From: JAXLRU01 sp046330935
GTDB taxonomy: Bacteria > Actinomycetota > Actinomycetes > Actinomycetales > Kineosporiaceae
Assembly (NCBI GenBank): GCA_046330935.1
Contig: JAXLRU010000006.1
Location: 62,001 to 126,000 of the forward strand
Length of the DNA stretch: 64,000 nt
Direction: 5' to 3'
Shown here piece after piece: positions 51,262 to 61,042 of the stretch; the first letter of the stretch is position 1, and every line of letters starts with the position of its first letter. A program made the translations under genes and the position numbers. Under the pieces are notes generated by a model. That model had not been told where the DNA came from. It saw nothing but the letters and a program-made list of their open reading frames with translations, and did no database searches.

Positions 51262-52728
51262 TCAGTCCTGCAGGTGCAGGCGCCGGGCCGCCTCGGCCAC
51301 CGACCCCGACATCGACGGGTAGACGGTGAACGCCGTCGCCACCTGGTCGACCGTCAGCCGCTGCTGGACGGCGAGGGTGATGGGGAAGACCAGCTCGCTC
51401 GCCCGCGGCGCGACGACGACCCCGCCCAGCACCTGCTGGGAGCGCGCCCCGCAGAACAGCTTCACGAACCCGTCGGTGACGCCCTGCATCTTGGCGCGCG
51501 CGTTCGTCGACAGCGGCAGCTTCACGACGCGGGCGCGCACCTCCCCGGCCTCCACCTGGTCCTGCGACCACCCGACCGTCGCGATCTCGGGTGCCGTGAA
51601 CACGTTCGAGCTGACCGTGCGGAGGTCCAGCGGGGCGACGGCGTCGCCGAGGCTGTGCCACATCGCGATCCGCCCCTGCATCGCCGCGACCGAGGCGAGC
51701 ATGAGGACGCCCGTGCAGTCACCCGCCGCGTACACGCCGCGGGCCGTCGTGCGGCTCACCCTGTCGACGGTGACGTGGCCCGACGCCGTCGTCGCGACGC
51801 CCGCGCTCTCCAGGCCGATGCCGGCCGTGTTCGGGATGGACCCCACGGCGACGAGGCAGTGCGACCCCTCGACGGTGCGGCCGTCGCCGAGGGTGACCAC
51901 GACGCCGTCGCCCACCCGCTGCACCTTGTCGGCCCGAGCGCGGGAGTAGATCTTGAGGCCGCGGCGCTCGAAGACCGCCTCGAGCACGGCCGCCGCGTCG
52001 GCGTCCTGGCTCGGCAGGACCCTGTCCCGGCTGCTGATCAGCACGACCTCGGCGCCCAGGGCGTCGTAGGCCGAGGCGAACTCCGCGCCCGTCACGCCCG
52101 AGCCGACGACGATGAGCCGCTCCGGCAGCTCCGCCAGGTCGTACAGCTGCGTCCACGTGAGGATGCGCTCGCCGTCGGGCATCGCATCGGGCAGCCGCCG
52201 CGGGTGCGCGCCCACACTGACCAGCACCGTGTCGGCGTCGAACGCCGCGCTGCCCCCGTCGGCGAGGTCGGCGACGACCCGCCCCGGGCCCTCCAGGCGA
52301 CCGGTGCCCTGCACCAGCCGCACACCCTCGGCCTCCAGCCGCGCCGCGATGTCGGCCGACTGCGCCTTCGCGAGCGCCCGCACGCGGGCGTTGACCGCGC
52401 CAAGGTCGACGACGGGCGCCGCGTCGCTGCCGAAACGCACCCCGAGCTTGCCGGAGGAGTCGACCTGCGTCATCAGCTCGGCCGTCGCGATGAGCGTCTT
52501 GCTCGGCACGACGTCGGTGAGGACCGCCGACCCGCCGAGGCCGTCCCGCTCGACCACCGTCACCTCGGCGCCCAGCTGGGCGGCGACCAGCGCCGCCTCG
52601 TAACCACCGGGGCCGCCGCCGATGACGACGACGCTGTGGCGGCCCGCGATCGGGCCGGGTGCGACCCGGACGTCGGGCGCGGGCGCAGGGGGGACGGCGG
52701 GGACGGGGCTGGCAGGCTCGTCGCTCAC
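51262..52728 (-). CDS. lpdA: NAD(P)H-quinone dehydrogenase, flavoprotein disulfide-reductase family
   Basis: A 488-residue two-dinucleotide-binding flavoprotein. FAD site VVVIGGGPGGYEAALVAAQ near residue 33, NAD(P) site IVVGSGVTGAEFASAYDALG near 205, GVYAAGDCTG near 340. The redox disulfide of lipoamide dehydrogenases is missing: GGSAVLTDVVPSK replaces the CxxxxC segment, as in mycobacterial LpdA (Rv3303c). Quinone reduction is therefore the likely activity. It is divergent from the gamma-glutamylcyclotransferase gene, the same pair as in mycobacteria (from memory). Confidence 0.92.
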   Translation of the reverse strand: MSDEPASPVPAVPPAPAPDVRVAPGPIAGRHSVVVIGGGPGGYEAALVAAQLGAEVTVVERDGLGGSAVLTDVVPSKTLIATAELMTQVDSSGKLGVRFGSDAAPVVDLGAVNARVRALAKAQSADIAARLEAEGVRLVQGTGRLEGPGRVVADLADGGSAAFDADTVLVSVGAHPRRLPDAMPDGERILTWTQLYDLAELPERLIVVGSGVTGAEFASAYDALGAEVVLISSRDRVLPSQDADAAAVLEAVFERRGLKIYSRARADKVQRVGDGVVVTLGDGRTVEGSHCLVAVGSIPNTAGIGLESAGVATTASGHVTVDRVSRTTARGVYAAGDCTGVLMLASVAAMQGRIAMWHSLGDAVAPLDLRTVSSNVFTAPEIATVGWSQDQVEAGEVRARVVKLPLSTNARAKMQGVTDGFVKLFCGARSQQVLGGVVVAPRASELVFPITLAVQQRLTVDQVATAFTVYPSMSGSVAEAARRLHLQD

Positions 52729-52781
52729 CCGGGCATTCTTCCCGATCCGTCGCTCGGCCGCCGGGCGGGCTCACCGGGGAC

Positions 52782-52822
52782 GGGCGGCAGCCGGGCGGCA
52801 GCCGGGCGGCAGCCGGGCGGCG
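52782..52822. repeat. 11-bp tandem repeat (GGGCGGCAGCC)
   Basis: Three perfect copies and a partial fourth lie between the divergent starts of lpdA and the cyclotransferase gene, just upstream of the leaderless -10. Confidence 0.9.
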
Positions 52823-52853
52823 AGGGGCGTTCCCGGGTGGCCCCGGCGGTCTC

Positions 52854-52859
52854 TAGGCT
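52854..52859 (+). promoter_or_regulatory. Leaderless -10 element of the cyclotransferase gene
   Basis: TAGGCT six bases before the ATG at 52866. Confidence 0.6.
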
Positions 52860-52865
52860 GCGTCC

Positions 52866-53342
52866 ATGGCTTTGTACGCGGCGTACGGCAGCAACCTCGA
52901 CCCCGAGCGGATGGCCGCGCGCGCCCCGCACTCACCGCTGTTCGGCACCGGGTGGCTCACCGGCTGGCGGCTGACGTTCGGCGCCGAGGAGCTGAGCTGG
53001 GACGGCGCGCTCGCGACCGTCGTCGAGGACTCCGACTCCCCCGACCAGCAGGTCTACGTCGCGCTGTACGACCTCACCCCCGCCGACGAGAAGGCCCTCG
53101 ACGAGTGGGAGGGCGTCCCGATCGCGCTGCGCCGCAAGATCCGGGTGCGCGTGCACACCCTCGAGGGTGAGGTGACGGCGTGGATCTACGTGCTCGACGC
53201 CTACGAGGGAGGCCTGCCCTCGGCCCGCTACCTCGCGCTGCTGTCCGACGCCGCCGAGGCGGGCGGCGCCCCGCCGGATTATGTGACCGATCTGCGCTCG
53301 CGGCCGTGCACGCCCGTCGACGACCCGCTGCCCCCGCTGTGA
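52866..53342 (+). CDS. Gamma-glutamylcyclotransferase-like protein
   Basis: A 158-residue GGCT-fold protein. AAYGSNLDPERMAAR near residue 5 is the substrate-loop motif and LTPADEKALDEWEGV near 78 holds the catalytic Glu region. Members convert gamma-glutamyl amines to pyroglutamate, but actinobacterial relatives have no proven substrate. Conserved neighbour of lpdA. Confidence 0.88.
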   Translation: MALYAAYGSNLDPERMAARAPHSPLFGTGWLTGWRLTFGAEELSWDGALATVVEDSDSPDQQVYVALYDLTPADEKALDEWEGVPIALRRKIRVRVHTLEGEVTAWIYVLDAYEGGLPSARYLALLSDAAEAGGAPPDYVTDLRSRPCTPVDDPLPPL

Positions 53343-53355
53343 CCCACGGCCCCCG

Positions 53356-53808
53356 GTGAGCCCGTACGAGCTGGGCCGCGACGGGCCCTCCGCGATCCTC
53401 GTCGCCGTCGACGGGTCGCCCACCTCGCTGCGCGCCGCCGCGTTCGCCGTCGGTCACGCGCGCCGCCAGGGCGGGCGGCTGGTCTGCCTGTTCGTGCGCC
53501 GTGCCGCGCCGCCCGTCGGTGCGCTCAGTCCGCTTGCCGGTCCGCACGCCTCGCTGGCCCTGCGCGAGCACGAGGACGACGTCGAGCGTGAGCTTCGTGA
53601 AGGGCTCACTCTGGTGCCCTCGCACGTCGAGGCCGTGCTCGAGGTGCGCCGTGGTGACCCCTACCACGAGATCACCGTGGTCGCGGACCAGTACCGGGCC
53701 GACCTCGTGGTCGTTGGGGCGTCCCAGAGCCTCGGGCACAAGATCGCCGGGTCGTTGGCCGCCCGGCTGATCCGCGCCGGGCGCTGGCCGGTCACCGTCG
53801 TGCCCTGA
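53356..53808 (+). CDS. Universal stress protein-like protein
   Basis: 150 residues with the UspA fold: ILVAVDGSPTSLRAAAFAVGHA at the start, then ADLVVVGASQSLGHKIAGSLAARLIRAGRWPVTVV at the end, which holds the Gly-x2-Gly-x9-G(S)-type nucleotide loop in altered form (GASQSLGHKIAGS). ATP binding is possible but not certain. It begins 13 bases after the cyclotransferase stop. Confidence 0.85.
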   Translation: MSPYELGRDGPSAILVAVDGSPTSLRAAAFAVGHARRQGGRLVCLFVRRAAPPVGALSPLAGPHASLALREHEDDVERELREGLTLVPSHVEAVLEVRRGDPYHEITVVADQYRADLVVVGASQSLGHKIAGSLAARLIRAGRWPVTVVP

Positions 53809-53886
53809 GGCTGGGTCCTCCCCGCGCCGGGCTGGCGCCGCCCGGGCCCACCCTTCCCTGCGCCGCCTCGCCGCCCTGCCCCACGG

Positions 53887-53957
53887 GCAGATGCCCCTTC
53901 TTCACGCGACACGCCGTGGTGCCGGACGGCGTGTCGCAAAGAAGTAGGGGCATCTGC
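53887..53957. repeat. Nested palindromic repeat, copy B
   Basis: Outer arms GCAGATGCCCC and GGGGCATCTGC, a flanking TTCTT/AAGAA pair, and inner arms GCGACACGCCG (53906-53916) and CGGCGTGTCGC (53927-53937). Copy A is at 27914-27982. Here it lies between two convergent genes. Confidence 0.85.
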
Positions 53958-54009
53958 ACGAGCTGGCCGGGTCTGCACGAGACGGTCGGCGGGGCCGCCA
54001 CGGACCGGA

Positions 54010-55038
54010 TCAGAAGATCTGCGCGTCAGGGACCAGCCGAGCGGGGGTGTCCCCCAGCTCGGCCAGACGTCGGCGCAGGTCCGCGATCAGTCGTCGACAC
54101 CGCACCTCGTCCAGAAGGTCCCGCGCGGACCACCGGATCACGTGCAGATGGCAGTCCCGCAACTGCGACTCTCGCTGCCGCTCGTCCTCCAGCACGCGCC
54201 CGACGCCGTCCACCGACCAGCCCTTTCGGGTCGCCCGGTGCAACCTCGCCTTCGCCCGCCCGTCCGCCTCCCCGACGAGCCCGACGTCCCAGAAGCAGTC
54301 GACCCTGGCGACGAACCCCTGCGAGGCCCGGAGGATGGTGACCTGCCAGCGGGGCGCGGGCAGTCCCGCAACGTCGAACTCCCAGGCCGACCACGACTCC
54401 AGCGGGCTCTCCCGCCTGCCGTCCGCCAACTGCAGGACCCGCCGCGCCCTCGCGGTGCCCGAGCGGCGCCCCAGGCTCGTGACCACGCGCGCGAGGTCCT
54501 CCCGGCGGATGAGCCCTGCGCGGAGAGCGGCATCGGCGATGGCGAGCGCATCGCGCCCGGGCAGCAGATGCGCGCAGTCGACGACGGTCGTGAGCGGGCC
54601 GGTGATCGTCGCGGCCCCTTGGCCCAGGGGAACGGGCACGTCCCAGGAACGGCGGACGGCGGTCCGCACGCCGCCGCGCCGGTGCGTGGTTCCGGACCCG
54701 CGGACGAACTCCACACAGGGTGGGTCCGCGAGCGGACTCGGCAGACCCCAGGCGAGAGCCGCGTCGACCCCGGCCAGCGCCGCTGGGGCTCGGCGTGTCT
54801 GCAGCGCAGCCAAGGCCCGAGGGCGCACGAGGGTGACATCGGGTGGCCGAACCCGCGCGGGCGGGACGGCGAGCAGCGACTGCGGCGAGGCAGTCACGTA
54901 GGCGCCCCGCGCCAGCGCACGCCACGCCCCTTGACGGAGGAGCCGGCAGATGTCGGCGTCCCGCAGCCCTTGAGAGAAGGCCTCGGAGCGGGTGATGAGG
55001 GCGGCCGTGTCGTCGGATGAAGGAGTCATGCGATCCAC
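54010..55038 (-). CDS. AbiEi/DUF559-like protein
   Basis: A 342-residue protein. The N-terminal part, ITRSEAFSQGLRDADICRLLRQGAWRAL and onward, resembles the winged-helix region of AbiEi-type antitoxins (residues about 15-45). The C-terminal 120 residues have ARVDCFWDVGLVGEADGRAK and a later LHVIRWSARDLL, the pattern of DUF559/Vsr-like nuclease folds with conserved Asp, Glu and Asp residues. No AbiEii nucleotidyltransferase partner is adjacent. Start is GTG 55038 or ATG 55029. A role in defence or DNA repair is possible but not shown. Confidence 0.78.
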   Translation of the reverse strand: MDRMTPSSDDTAALITRSEAFSQGLRDADICRLLRQGAWRALARGAYVTASPQSLLAVPPARVRPPDVTLVRPRALAALQTRRAPAALAGVDAALAWGLPSPLADPPCVEFVRGSGTTHRRGGVRTAVRRSWDVPVPLGQGAATITGPLTTVVDCAHLLPGRDALAIADAALRAGLIRREDLARVVTSLGRRSGTARARRVLQLADGRRESPLESWSAWEFDVAGLPAPRWQVTILRASQGFVARVDCFWDVGLVGEADGRAKARLHRATRKGWSVDGVGRVLEDERQRESQLRDCHLHVIRWSARDLLDEVRCRRLIADLRRRLAELGDTPARLVPDAQIF

Positions 55039-55140
55039 ACGGAGAGGGTGCGTCTACGCCACGAGGAGTCGCGTGGCCCTCCGGCACGACCTGTGGATGT
55101 CGCCCTCCCCGAGTGCCCGGTGGAGAACCGACCCTGGGAC

Positions 55141-55974
55141 TCAGAGACCCTCGGGGGTCAACCGCACCCCGATCCGCTCGCGCAGCCCGGCGAGCTCGCC
55201 GAGGCCGTACTCGGCCTTGACGGCGTGCAGCCGCTCCATGTCCATGCCGAGGCGCCCGGCGATCGAGCCGAGCGTGACCTGGAAGAACGGCCCGACGTCG
55301 GCCAGGCAGAAGTGCAGGTGGTCGAAGACCTCCATGGCGACGAGCCCGTAGAGCTGGACCCAGCACTCGAGGAACGTGTGGATCGCGCCGAGGGGCAGCC
55401 GGCCGGCCCCGGGGAGGATGACGTCGAGGGACGCGCGGTAGCCCGTGAGCTGGTCGCGGAGGCCTTCGGGCAGCTCGTCGTCGGGGCGGACGCCGAACGG
55501 GGCGGCGTTCCACAGGTCGAGGAACGCGACGGTGAAGACCATCCCGAAGCGCATCCCGGCGAGGTGCTCGGGCCGGTCGTCGTGGTCGGCGCCCATGGTG
55601 ACGAGCGCGGGCAGGGGCGTGCCGAAGACGAGCCCGAACTCGTGCGGGTTGGCCACCGACCAGTCGCGGAAGGTGAACGCGATGGCGATGAGCCGCACCT
55701 GCGGCTGGTCGGCGGGCAGGGTGTCGCGGACGGCGGCCATGACGTCCGCGAGCTCCTCGTAGAGGTCGCAGACCAGCGCGGATGCGAGGTCCTCGTGGCT
55801 GGGGAAGTACCGGTAGAGCGCAGGCGCGGTCATGCCCATCTCACGGGCGATCGCGCGCAGGCTCATCGCCGCTGGCCCCTGCCCGCGCAGGAGGGCGCGC
55901 GCCGTCCGCTTGATCTCGTCGACGGTCGAGGCACGGACGCGGTCCCGCCGGGACGCAGCCTGGGCAACGTTCAC
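55141..55974 (-). CDS. TetR-family regulator next to an MMPL transporter
   Basis: About 277 residues. The N-terminal helix-turn-helix is at residues 15-70 (MSLRAIAREMGMTAPALYRYFPSHEDL); the C-terminal ligand-binding part contains the WHG-like TetR_C_13 layout. AGGAG nine bases before the GTG at 55974 sets the start. It is divergent from the MMPL gene with about 145 bases between them, a typical repressor-pump arrangement; it probably represses that pump and itself. Confidence 0.88.
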   Translation of the reverse strand: MNVAQAASRRDRVRASTVDEIKRTARALLRGQGPAAMSLRAIAREMGMTAPALYRYFPSHEDLASALVCDLYEELADVMAAVRDTLPADQPQVRLIAIAFTFRDWSVANPHEFGLVFGTPLPALVTMGADHDDRPEHLAGMRFGMVFTVAFLDLWNAAPFGVRPDDELPEGLRDQLTGYRASLDVILPGAGRLPLGAIHTFLECWVQLYGLVAMEVFDHLHFCLADVGPFFQVTLGSIAGRLGMDMERLHAVKAEYGLGELAGLRERIGVRLTPEGL

Positions 55975-56015
55975 TGATGCAACTCCTGTTGACACGCGCA
56001 TACGGTCATCGCAAT

Positions 56016-56045
56016 AGTAAACACCGTTCGCTAAAGCTGTTCACT
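56016..56045. promoter_or_regulatory. Possible TetR operator
   Basis: AGTAAACA and TGTTCACT pair in seven of eight positions around a 14-base centre (CCGTTCGCTAAAGC). It lies in the AT-rich divergent promoter region of the regulator and the MMPL pump. Confidence 0.5.
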
Positions 56046-56119
56046 GCTTCTGCGCCCAGCGTACGCCGGGCGCCCCACTCATCCCATGACCGAAGCGCAC
56101 GTCCCCTGAGGAGCACGTC

Positions 56120-58374
56120 ATGCTCTTGGCACGCTGGGGCCATCTCGTGGCCCGCCGCCGCCTCACCGTCCTCGCCCTGGCCCTGATCGCGACCGCCGTC
56201 ACGGTCGTCATCGGCCCCACGGCGATGTCCCGCCTCAGCAACGGCGGCTGGGCCGACCCGGCCGCCGAGTCCACCGTCATGCCCGAGCGCCTCGCGCAGA
56301 CCGTCGGCCGCTCGGCGACCGACGCGATCGTGCTCTACACCGCGCGCCCCGGCACACCCGCCGTCGCCGACCCGGCCTTCGAGGCCGCCGTCACCGGTTC
56401 CCTGGCCGCCCTGCCCACCGACGACGTCGCCTCGTCCGTCACCTACTGGAACAGCGGCAAGGCCCCCGCGCTCGTCTCGGCCGACGGCCGCAGCACGTAC
56501 GCGCTGCTGCAGCTGGCGGGCAGCACCAGCGAGGCCCGCATGGAGGCGTTCCGCGACGTCGAGGAGCGGCTGCGCGACGCCGGTCCGGGCATCGAGGTGC
56601 GCATCGGCGGCGAGGCCGGGCTCAACGACGAGATCAACACGCAGGTCAAGGAGGACCTCGCGCGTGCCGAGTCGCTGTCGGCGCCCCTGCTGCTCGTGCT
56701 GCTCGTCCTCGTCTTCGGCAGCCTCGTCGCGGCCGGGCTCCCCCTGCTCGTGGGCCTGGTGACGGTCGTCGGCTCGTTCACCGTGCTGCGGGTGCTCACC
56801 GAGGTCACCGACGTGAGCGTCTTCGCCGTCAACATCATCACGCTGCTCGGGCTGGGCCTGGCGATCGACTACTCGCTCTTCCTCGTCAACCGGTTCCGCG
56901 AGGAGCTGCGCCGGGGCCGCACCGTCCCCGACGCGCTGTCGGTGACCATGGCCACCGCCGGGCGCACCGTCGCCTTCTCGGCGATCACCGTCGCGGTGTC
57001 GCTGTCGAGCCTGCTGCTGTTCGCGCAGCCGTTCCTCAAGTCGATGGCCTACGGCGGGGTCGCCGCCGTCCTCGTCGCGATGCTCACCTCGCTCACCCTG
57101 CTGCCCGCGTTGCTGGCGCTGCTCGGCCGCCGCGTCGACGCCGTCGCCGTCCGCCTGCCCGGTGCCCGCCGTCGCGCAGCCGCCGCCGGCCGGCGCGCGG
57201 CCGCCGGTCTCGCTACCGCCCGCCCGGCGGCTGGGAGCGGTTCAGCCTCGCCGTCGTACGCCGCCCCGTCGCGCTGTCGCTGGCCATCGTCGCCGTCCTC
57301 GGCGTCGTCGCGCTACTACAGCCGAACGCCCGCTTCGGCGGCATCGACTCCCGCGCGCTGCCCGCCGACGGCGAAGCCGAGGCGTCGAGGCCACCCTCTC
57401 CGCGAGTTCCCCGCCGTCGACAGCTACGTCCAGGTGCTCGTGGACGGCGGCGGCAAGGCCGCGGCGGAGCGGTGGCGGCCGGCCGTCGCGCGCTGGACGG
57501 CGTCAGCGGCGTCCCGGGTGAGCAGGGCGGCCGCCCAGGGCAGACCTGCTGCTCGTCGACCACCGGGGCGGCCGATGGACGACGCGACGCTCGACCTGGT
57601 CCGCGAGGTGCGCGCCCTGCCCGATCCGGCAGGCGGCGACGTCGCCGTCGGCAGGTCCAGCGCGCGGCGCAGGTGGACCTCCGTCACGGCATCGCCCAGC
57701 GACTGCCGTGGATGGCCGGCTTCATGGCCCTGACCACGTTCGTCCTGCTCTTCCTCGCCTTCGGGTCGGTCGTGCTGCCGTTGAAGGCGATCGCCACGAA
57801 CCTGCTGTCGCTGGCCGCGTCGTTCGGCGTCGTCGTCTGGATCTTCGGCGAGGGCCACCTGTCGAGCCTGCTGGACTTCACCCCCACCGGCAGCATCGAG
57901 ACCACGCAGCCGATCCTCATGCTCGCGATCGTGTTCGGGCTGTCCATGGACTACGAGGTGTTGCTGTTCCTGCTCAGCCGCGTCCGCGAGCAGTGGGACG
58001 CCACGGGCGACCCCACCCGCGCCGTCGCCACGGGCCTGCAGCGCACCGGCCGGATCATCACGAGCGCGGCCCTGCTGCTCGTCGTCGTCATCGCCGCGTT
58101 CTCCACCAGCGGCATCTCGTTCATCAAGATGCTCGGGGTGGGCATGGCCGTGGCCATCCTCATCGACGCGACGATCGTGCGGGCCGTCCTCGTGCCCGCC
58201 ACGATGCGGCTGCTGGGTCGCGCCGCGTGGTGGGCGCCCGCGCCGCTGGCCCGCTGGCACGCCCGCTACGGGTTCGCCGAGCGCGACGAGGTGAGCCTGC
58301 CCGCCCAGGCGAGCTCCCCCGAAGCCTCGGGCGACGCCGAACCGCAGCTCACCCCCGCGGGCAGCCGCGGCTGA
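56120..58374 (+). pseudogene. MMPL-family transporter with multiple frameshifts
   Basis: GAGGAG precedes the ATG. The first half is intact to about 57165: an N-terminal helix, a periplasmic domain, and five or six helices ending with GLAIDYSLFLVNRFREE (Asp-Tyr pair of the proton relay). From about 57165 to 57690 the coding sense jumps among all three frames at least five times. The end (57700-58374) again reads cleanly, with GLSMDYEVLLFLLSRVREQ as the matching second half. Net length is one base short of a frame. Either the gene is dead or the stretch has base-call errors. A normal copy would export lipids or drugs. Confidence 0.85.
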
Positions 58375-58377
58375 CGA

Positions 58378-59199
58378 TCAGTCGGGCAGGGACGCCGCCA
58401 CCGCGCACGATCTCGGCGGAGCACCGGGCCGAGGCGGTCGGCGGCGTCCCTGCCCGCCTGCAGGACCTCCTCGTGCGACAGCGGCTCGCCGAAGACGCCC
58501 GCGGCGGCGTTGGTGACCAGGGACAGCCCGAGCACCTCCATCCCTGCGTGACGTGCGGCGATGGCCTCCAGCGCCGTCGACATGCCCACCAGCCCGGCCC
58601 CGAGCACCCCGCCAGCGCACCTCGGCGGGGTCTCTGCGGGCCGCGGAACTGGGCGTACACCGCCTCCAGGCCGGCGATCGCCGTGCGCGGCCGCCACGCC
58701 TGCAGCGATCGCCCGCAGCCGGGCGGCGTAGAGGTCGGTGAGGTCGACGAACGTGGCGCCCTCCAGGGGCGAGTGCCCGGTGAGGTTGAGATGGTCGCTG
58801 ATCAGGACGGCCTGCCCGGGCCGCTGCAGGCGGAGTCGAGCCCGCCCGGCCGCGTTGGTGAGGACGAGGGCGCGGCACCCGGCGGCGGCGGCCGTGCGGA
58901 CGCCGTGGGCCACCGGCCGCACGCCGTGCCCTCGTAGAGGTGGGTGCGGGAGCCGAACGCGAGGCACGCGGCGTCCGCCGTCGACCTCGACCGGCCGCGA
59001 CACCGCGGTGCCGGGGACGCCCGCCTCGAAGCCGGGCAGCTCGCGGACGTCGAACGTGGCGGTGGTCGTGCCCAGCAGGTCGAGGGCGCCCAGCCGGAGC
59101 CGAGGACGACCGCGACGTCGTAGCGCTCGACCCCGGTGCGGGCGCGCAGGGCCGCTTATAGCCTCGGCCGCGTGCAGGAATTGGCTCGGTGCTCGTCAT
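58378..59199 (-). pseudogene. Purine nucleoside phosphorylase gene with multiple frameshifts
   Basis: Pieces in different frames add up to a PNP of the trimeric (PunA/DeoD in mycobacteria) type: start MTSTEPIPAR, then RYDVAVVLGSGW in another frame, CRALVLTNAAG and AVLISDHLNLTGHSPL in a third, and GMSTALEAIAARHAGMEVLGLSLVTNAAAGVF (residues spread over the C-terminal half). At least four single-base shifts are needed. The enzyme would split purine nucleosides with phosphate. Its neighbour pmm would then handle the sugar phosphate; this pair is conserved in mycobacteria. The exact C-terminus is uncertain. Confidence 0.82.
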
Positions 59200-59246
59200 G
59201 GCCGCACCCTACGAGGTGGCGGTGACGCGCGCCCGCGCGGCGCGGT

Positions 59247-59252
59247 TAGGGT
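59247..59252 (+). promoter_or_regulatory. Leaderless -10 element of the phosphomannomutase-like gene
   Basis: TAGGGT six bases before the ATG at 59259. Confidence 0.55.
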
Positions 59253-59258
59253 CGCCCG

Positions 59259-61039
59259 ATGGACCTCGACGTGGACGAGCGGTGAGCGGCGACCTGGTCG
59301 CCGCGGGCGCGCGCGTGGGCGGACGCCGACCCGACCCGGCCGACGCCGCCCGGCTGCGCGCCCTGATCGACGCGGCCGTGGTGACGAGGAGGCAGCGGCG
59401 GATCTCGCCCGCCCGGATGGACGGCGACCTGCAGTTCGGCACCGCCGGGCTGCGCGCGCGATGGGAGCCGGGTCGGCCCGGATGAACACCGCGGTGGTCG
59501 CCCAGGCGCGGCTGGGCGCGCTGGCCTGGAAGTGGCTCCATGAGCGCACGGGCTCGACGGGATGCGACGCGCGTGGTGGTGGGCTTCGATGCGCGACACC
59601 GGTCGGCAGCTTTCGCGCGCCAACGACTGCCGACGTTCTCGCCAGCGCCGGTTGCTGGCCGGATCTGGTGGACCGTCCGCTGCCCACTTCCGGTTCTGGC
59701 CCATGCGGTACGAGCCGGCAACCTCGATGCTGGAGTCGTGGTGACAGCCAGCCACAATCCTGCTGGCGACAACGGGTTCAAGGTCTACCTCGGCGGCCTC
59801 GCGGACCCGGGTGACGGGCGCGGGGCGCAACTCGTGCCGCCCGCCGACACGGAGATCGCTTCCCGGATCGCTCACGCGCCCGCCGCAAAGGACGTACCAG
59901 TCGGGCGGGGGCGGTGGCGGCTGGTGACGGACGGGGACCGCGACGACCCCGTGACGGCGTACCTCGCCAGCGTTTCCGAGCTCGCACATCGTGTGGGCAA
60001 AACCGATCATGCACGTCGACTGCGCATCGTCCTCACCGCGATGCACGGGGTGGGCGGTGCCGTGGCCGTGCGCGCCTTCGCGGCGGCGGGGCTCGCCGAG
60101 CCGGTCCTCGTGGCCGAGCAGGCCGACCCCGACCCCGACTTCCCCACCGTGGCCTTCCCCAACCCGGAGGAGCCCGGGGCGCTCGACCTCGCCGTGGCGC
60201 AGGCCCGCTCCCAGGACGCCGACCTGCTCGTCGCGCTCGACCCCGACGCCGACCGGTGCTGCGTGGCCGTGCCGGACGCGGGCGCGGACGGCGGGTGGCG
60301 GGTGCTCACCGGCGACCAGCTCGGCGCGCTGCTCGGCAGCGCCGTCCTGGACGCGGTCGGCGGCGACGACGCAGGCGCGGGCAGCGCGGGCAGCGCCGTC
60401 GTCGCCTCCTCGATCGTCTCGGGCGACCTGCTCTCGGCCGTGGCGACGGCCCGCGGCGCGACCGCCGTCCGGACCCTCACCGGCTTCAAGTGGCTCGCCC
60501 GCGTGCCCGGCCTGACCTTCGCCTACGAGGAGGCGCTGGGCTACTGCTGCGACCCGGGCGCGGTGCACGACAAGGACGGCATCTCGGCCGCGGTCGTCGC
60601 CGCCCTGGCGGCCACCCGCCTCGCCGCGCAGGGCCGCACCCTGCTCGACGCCCTCGACGACCTGGAGCGCGCCCACGGCGTCCATCTCACCGCGCCCGTC
60701 ACGCTCCGGCTGAGCTCGCCCGCCGAGGCTGCCGCGCGCCTTGCCGCCCTGCGCGCAGACCCCCCGCGGCGGCTCGGGGACGCCGAGGTCGTCGCCGTCG
60801 AGGACCTCAGCGAGGGGACCGCCGACCTGCCCTCGACCGACGCCCTGGTCTGGCGCACCGCCGACGGCGACCGCGTCGTCGTCCGCCCGTCGGGCACCGA
60901 ACCCAAGCTCAAGTGCTACCTGCAGGTCGTGGAGCAGTGCGGCGGGGGCGCGGGCGACCCCCTGGCCGCTGCCCGGGCGCGAGCGAGCGCACGCATGGCC
61001 GACCTGGCCGCCGCCGTGAGGCTCGTGGTCGGGGGCTGA
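59259..61039 (+). pseudogene. Phospho-sugar mutase (PmmB-like), frameshifted in its first third
   Basis: The reading frame starts MDLDVDER and meets a TGA at once. Up to about 59700 the coding sense alternates between two frames four or more times (DPADAARLRALIDAAV, then GDEEAAADLA, then MDGDLQFGTAGLR, then MNTAVVAQARLGALAWKW). From about 59700 the rest is clean: active Ser loop VVTASHNPAGDNGFKVY, metal loop DPDADRC, sugar loop FAYEEALGY and phosphate loop RPSGTEPKLKCYLQ. A shorter protein could start at 59540 but would lack the start of domain 1. The enzyme would move phosphate on hexoses or pentoses. Confidence 0.85.
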
Positions 61040-61042
61040 GGG

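Noticed and set aside
54010..55038. Complete type IV toxin-antitoxin (AbiE) system
   Set aside because: Only the AbiEi-like part with a nuclease-like tail is present; no AbiEii toxin gene is next to it.
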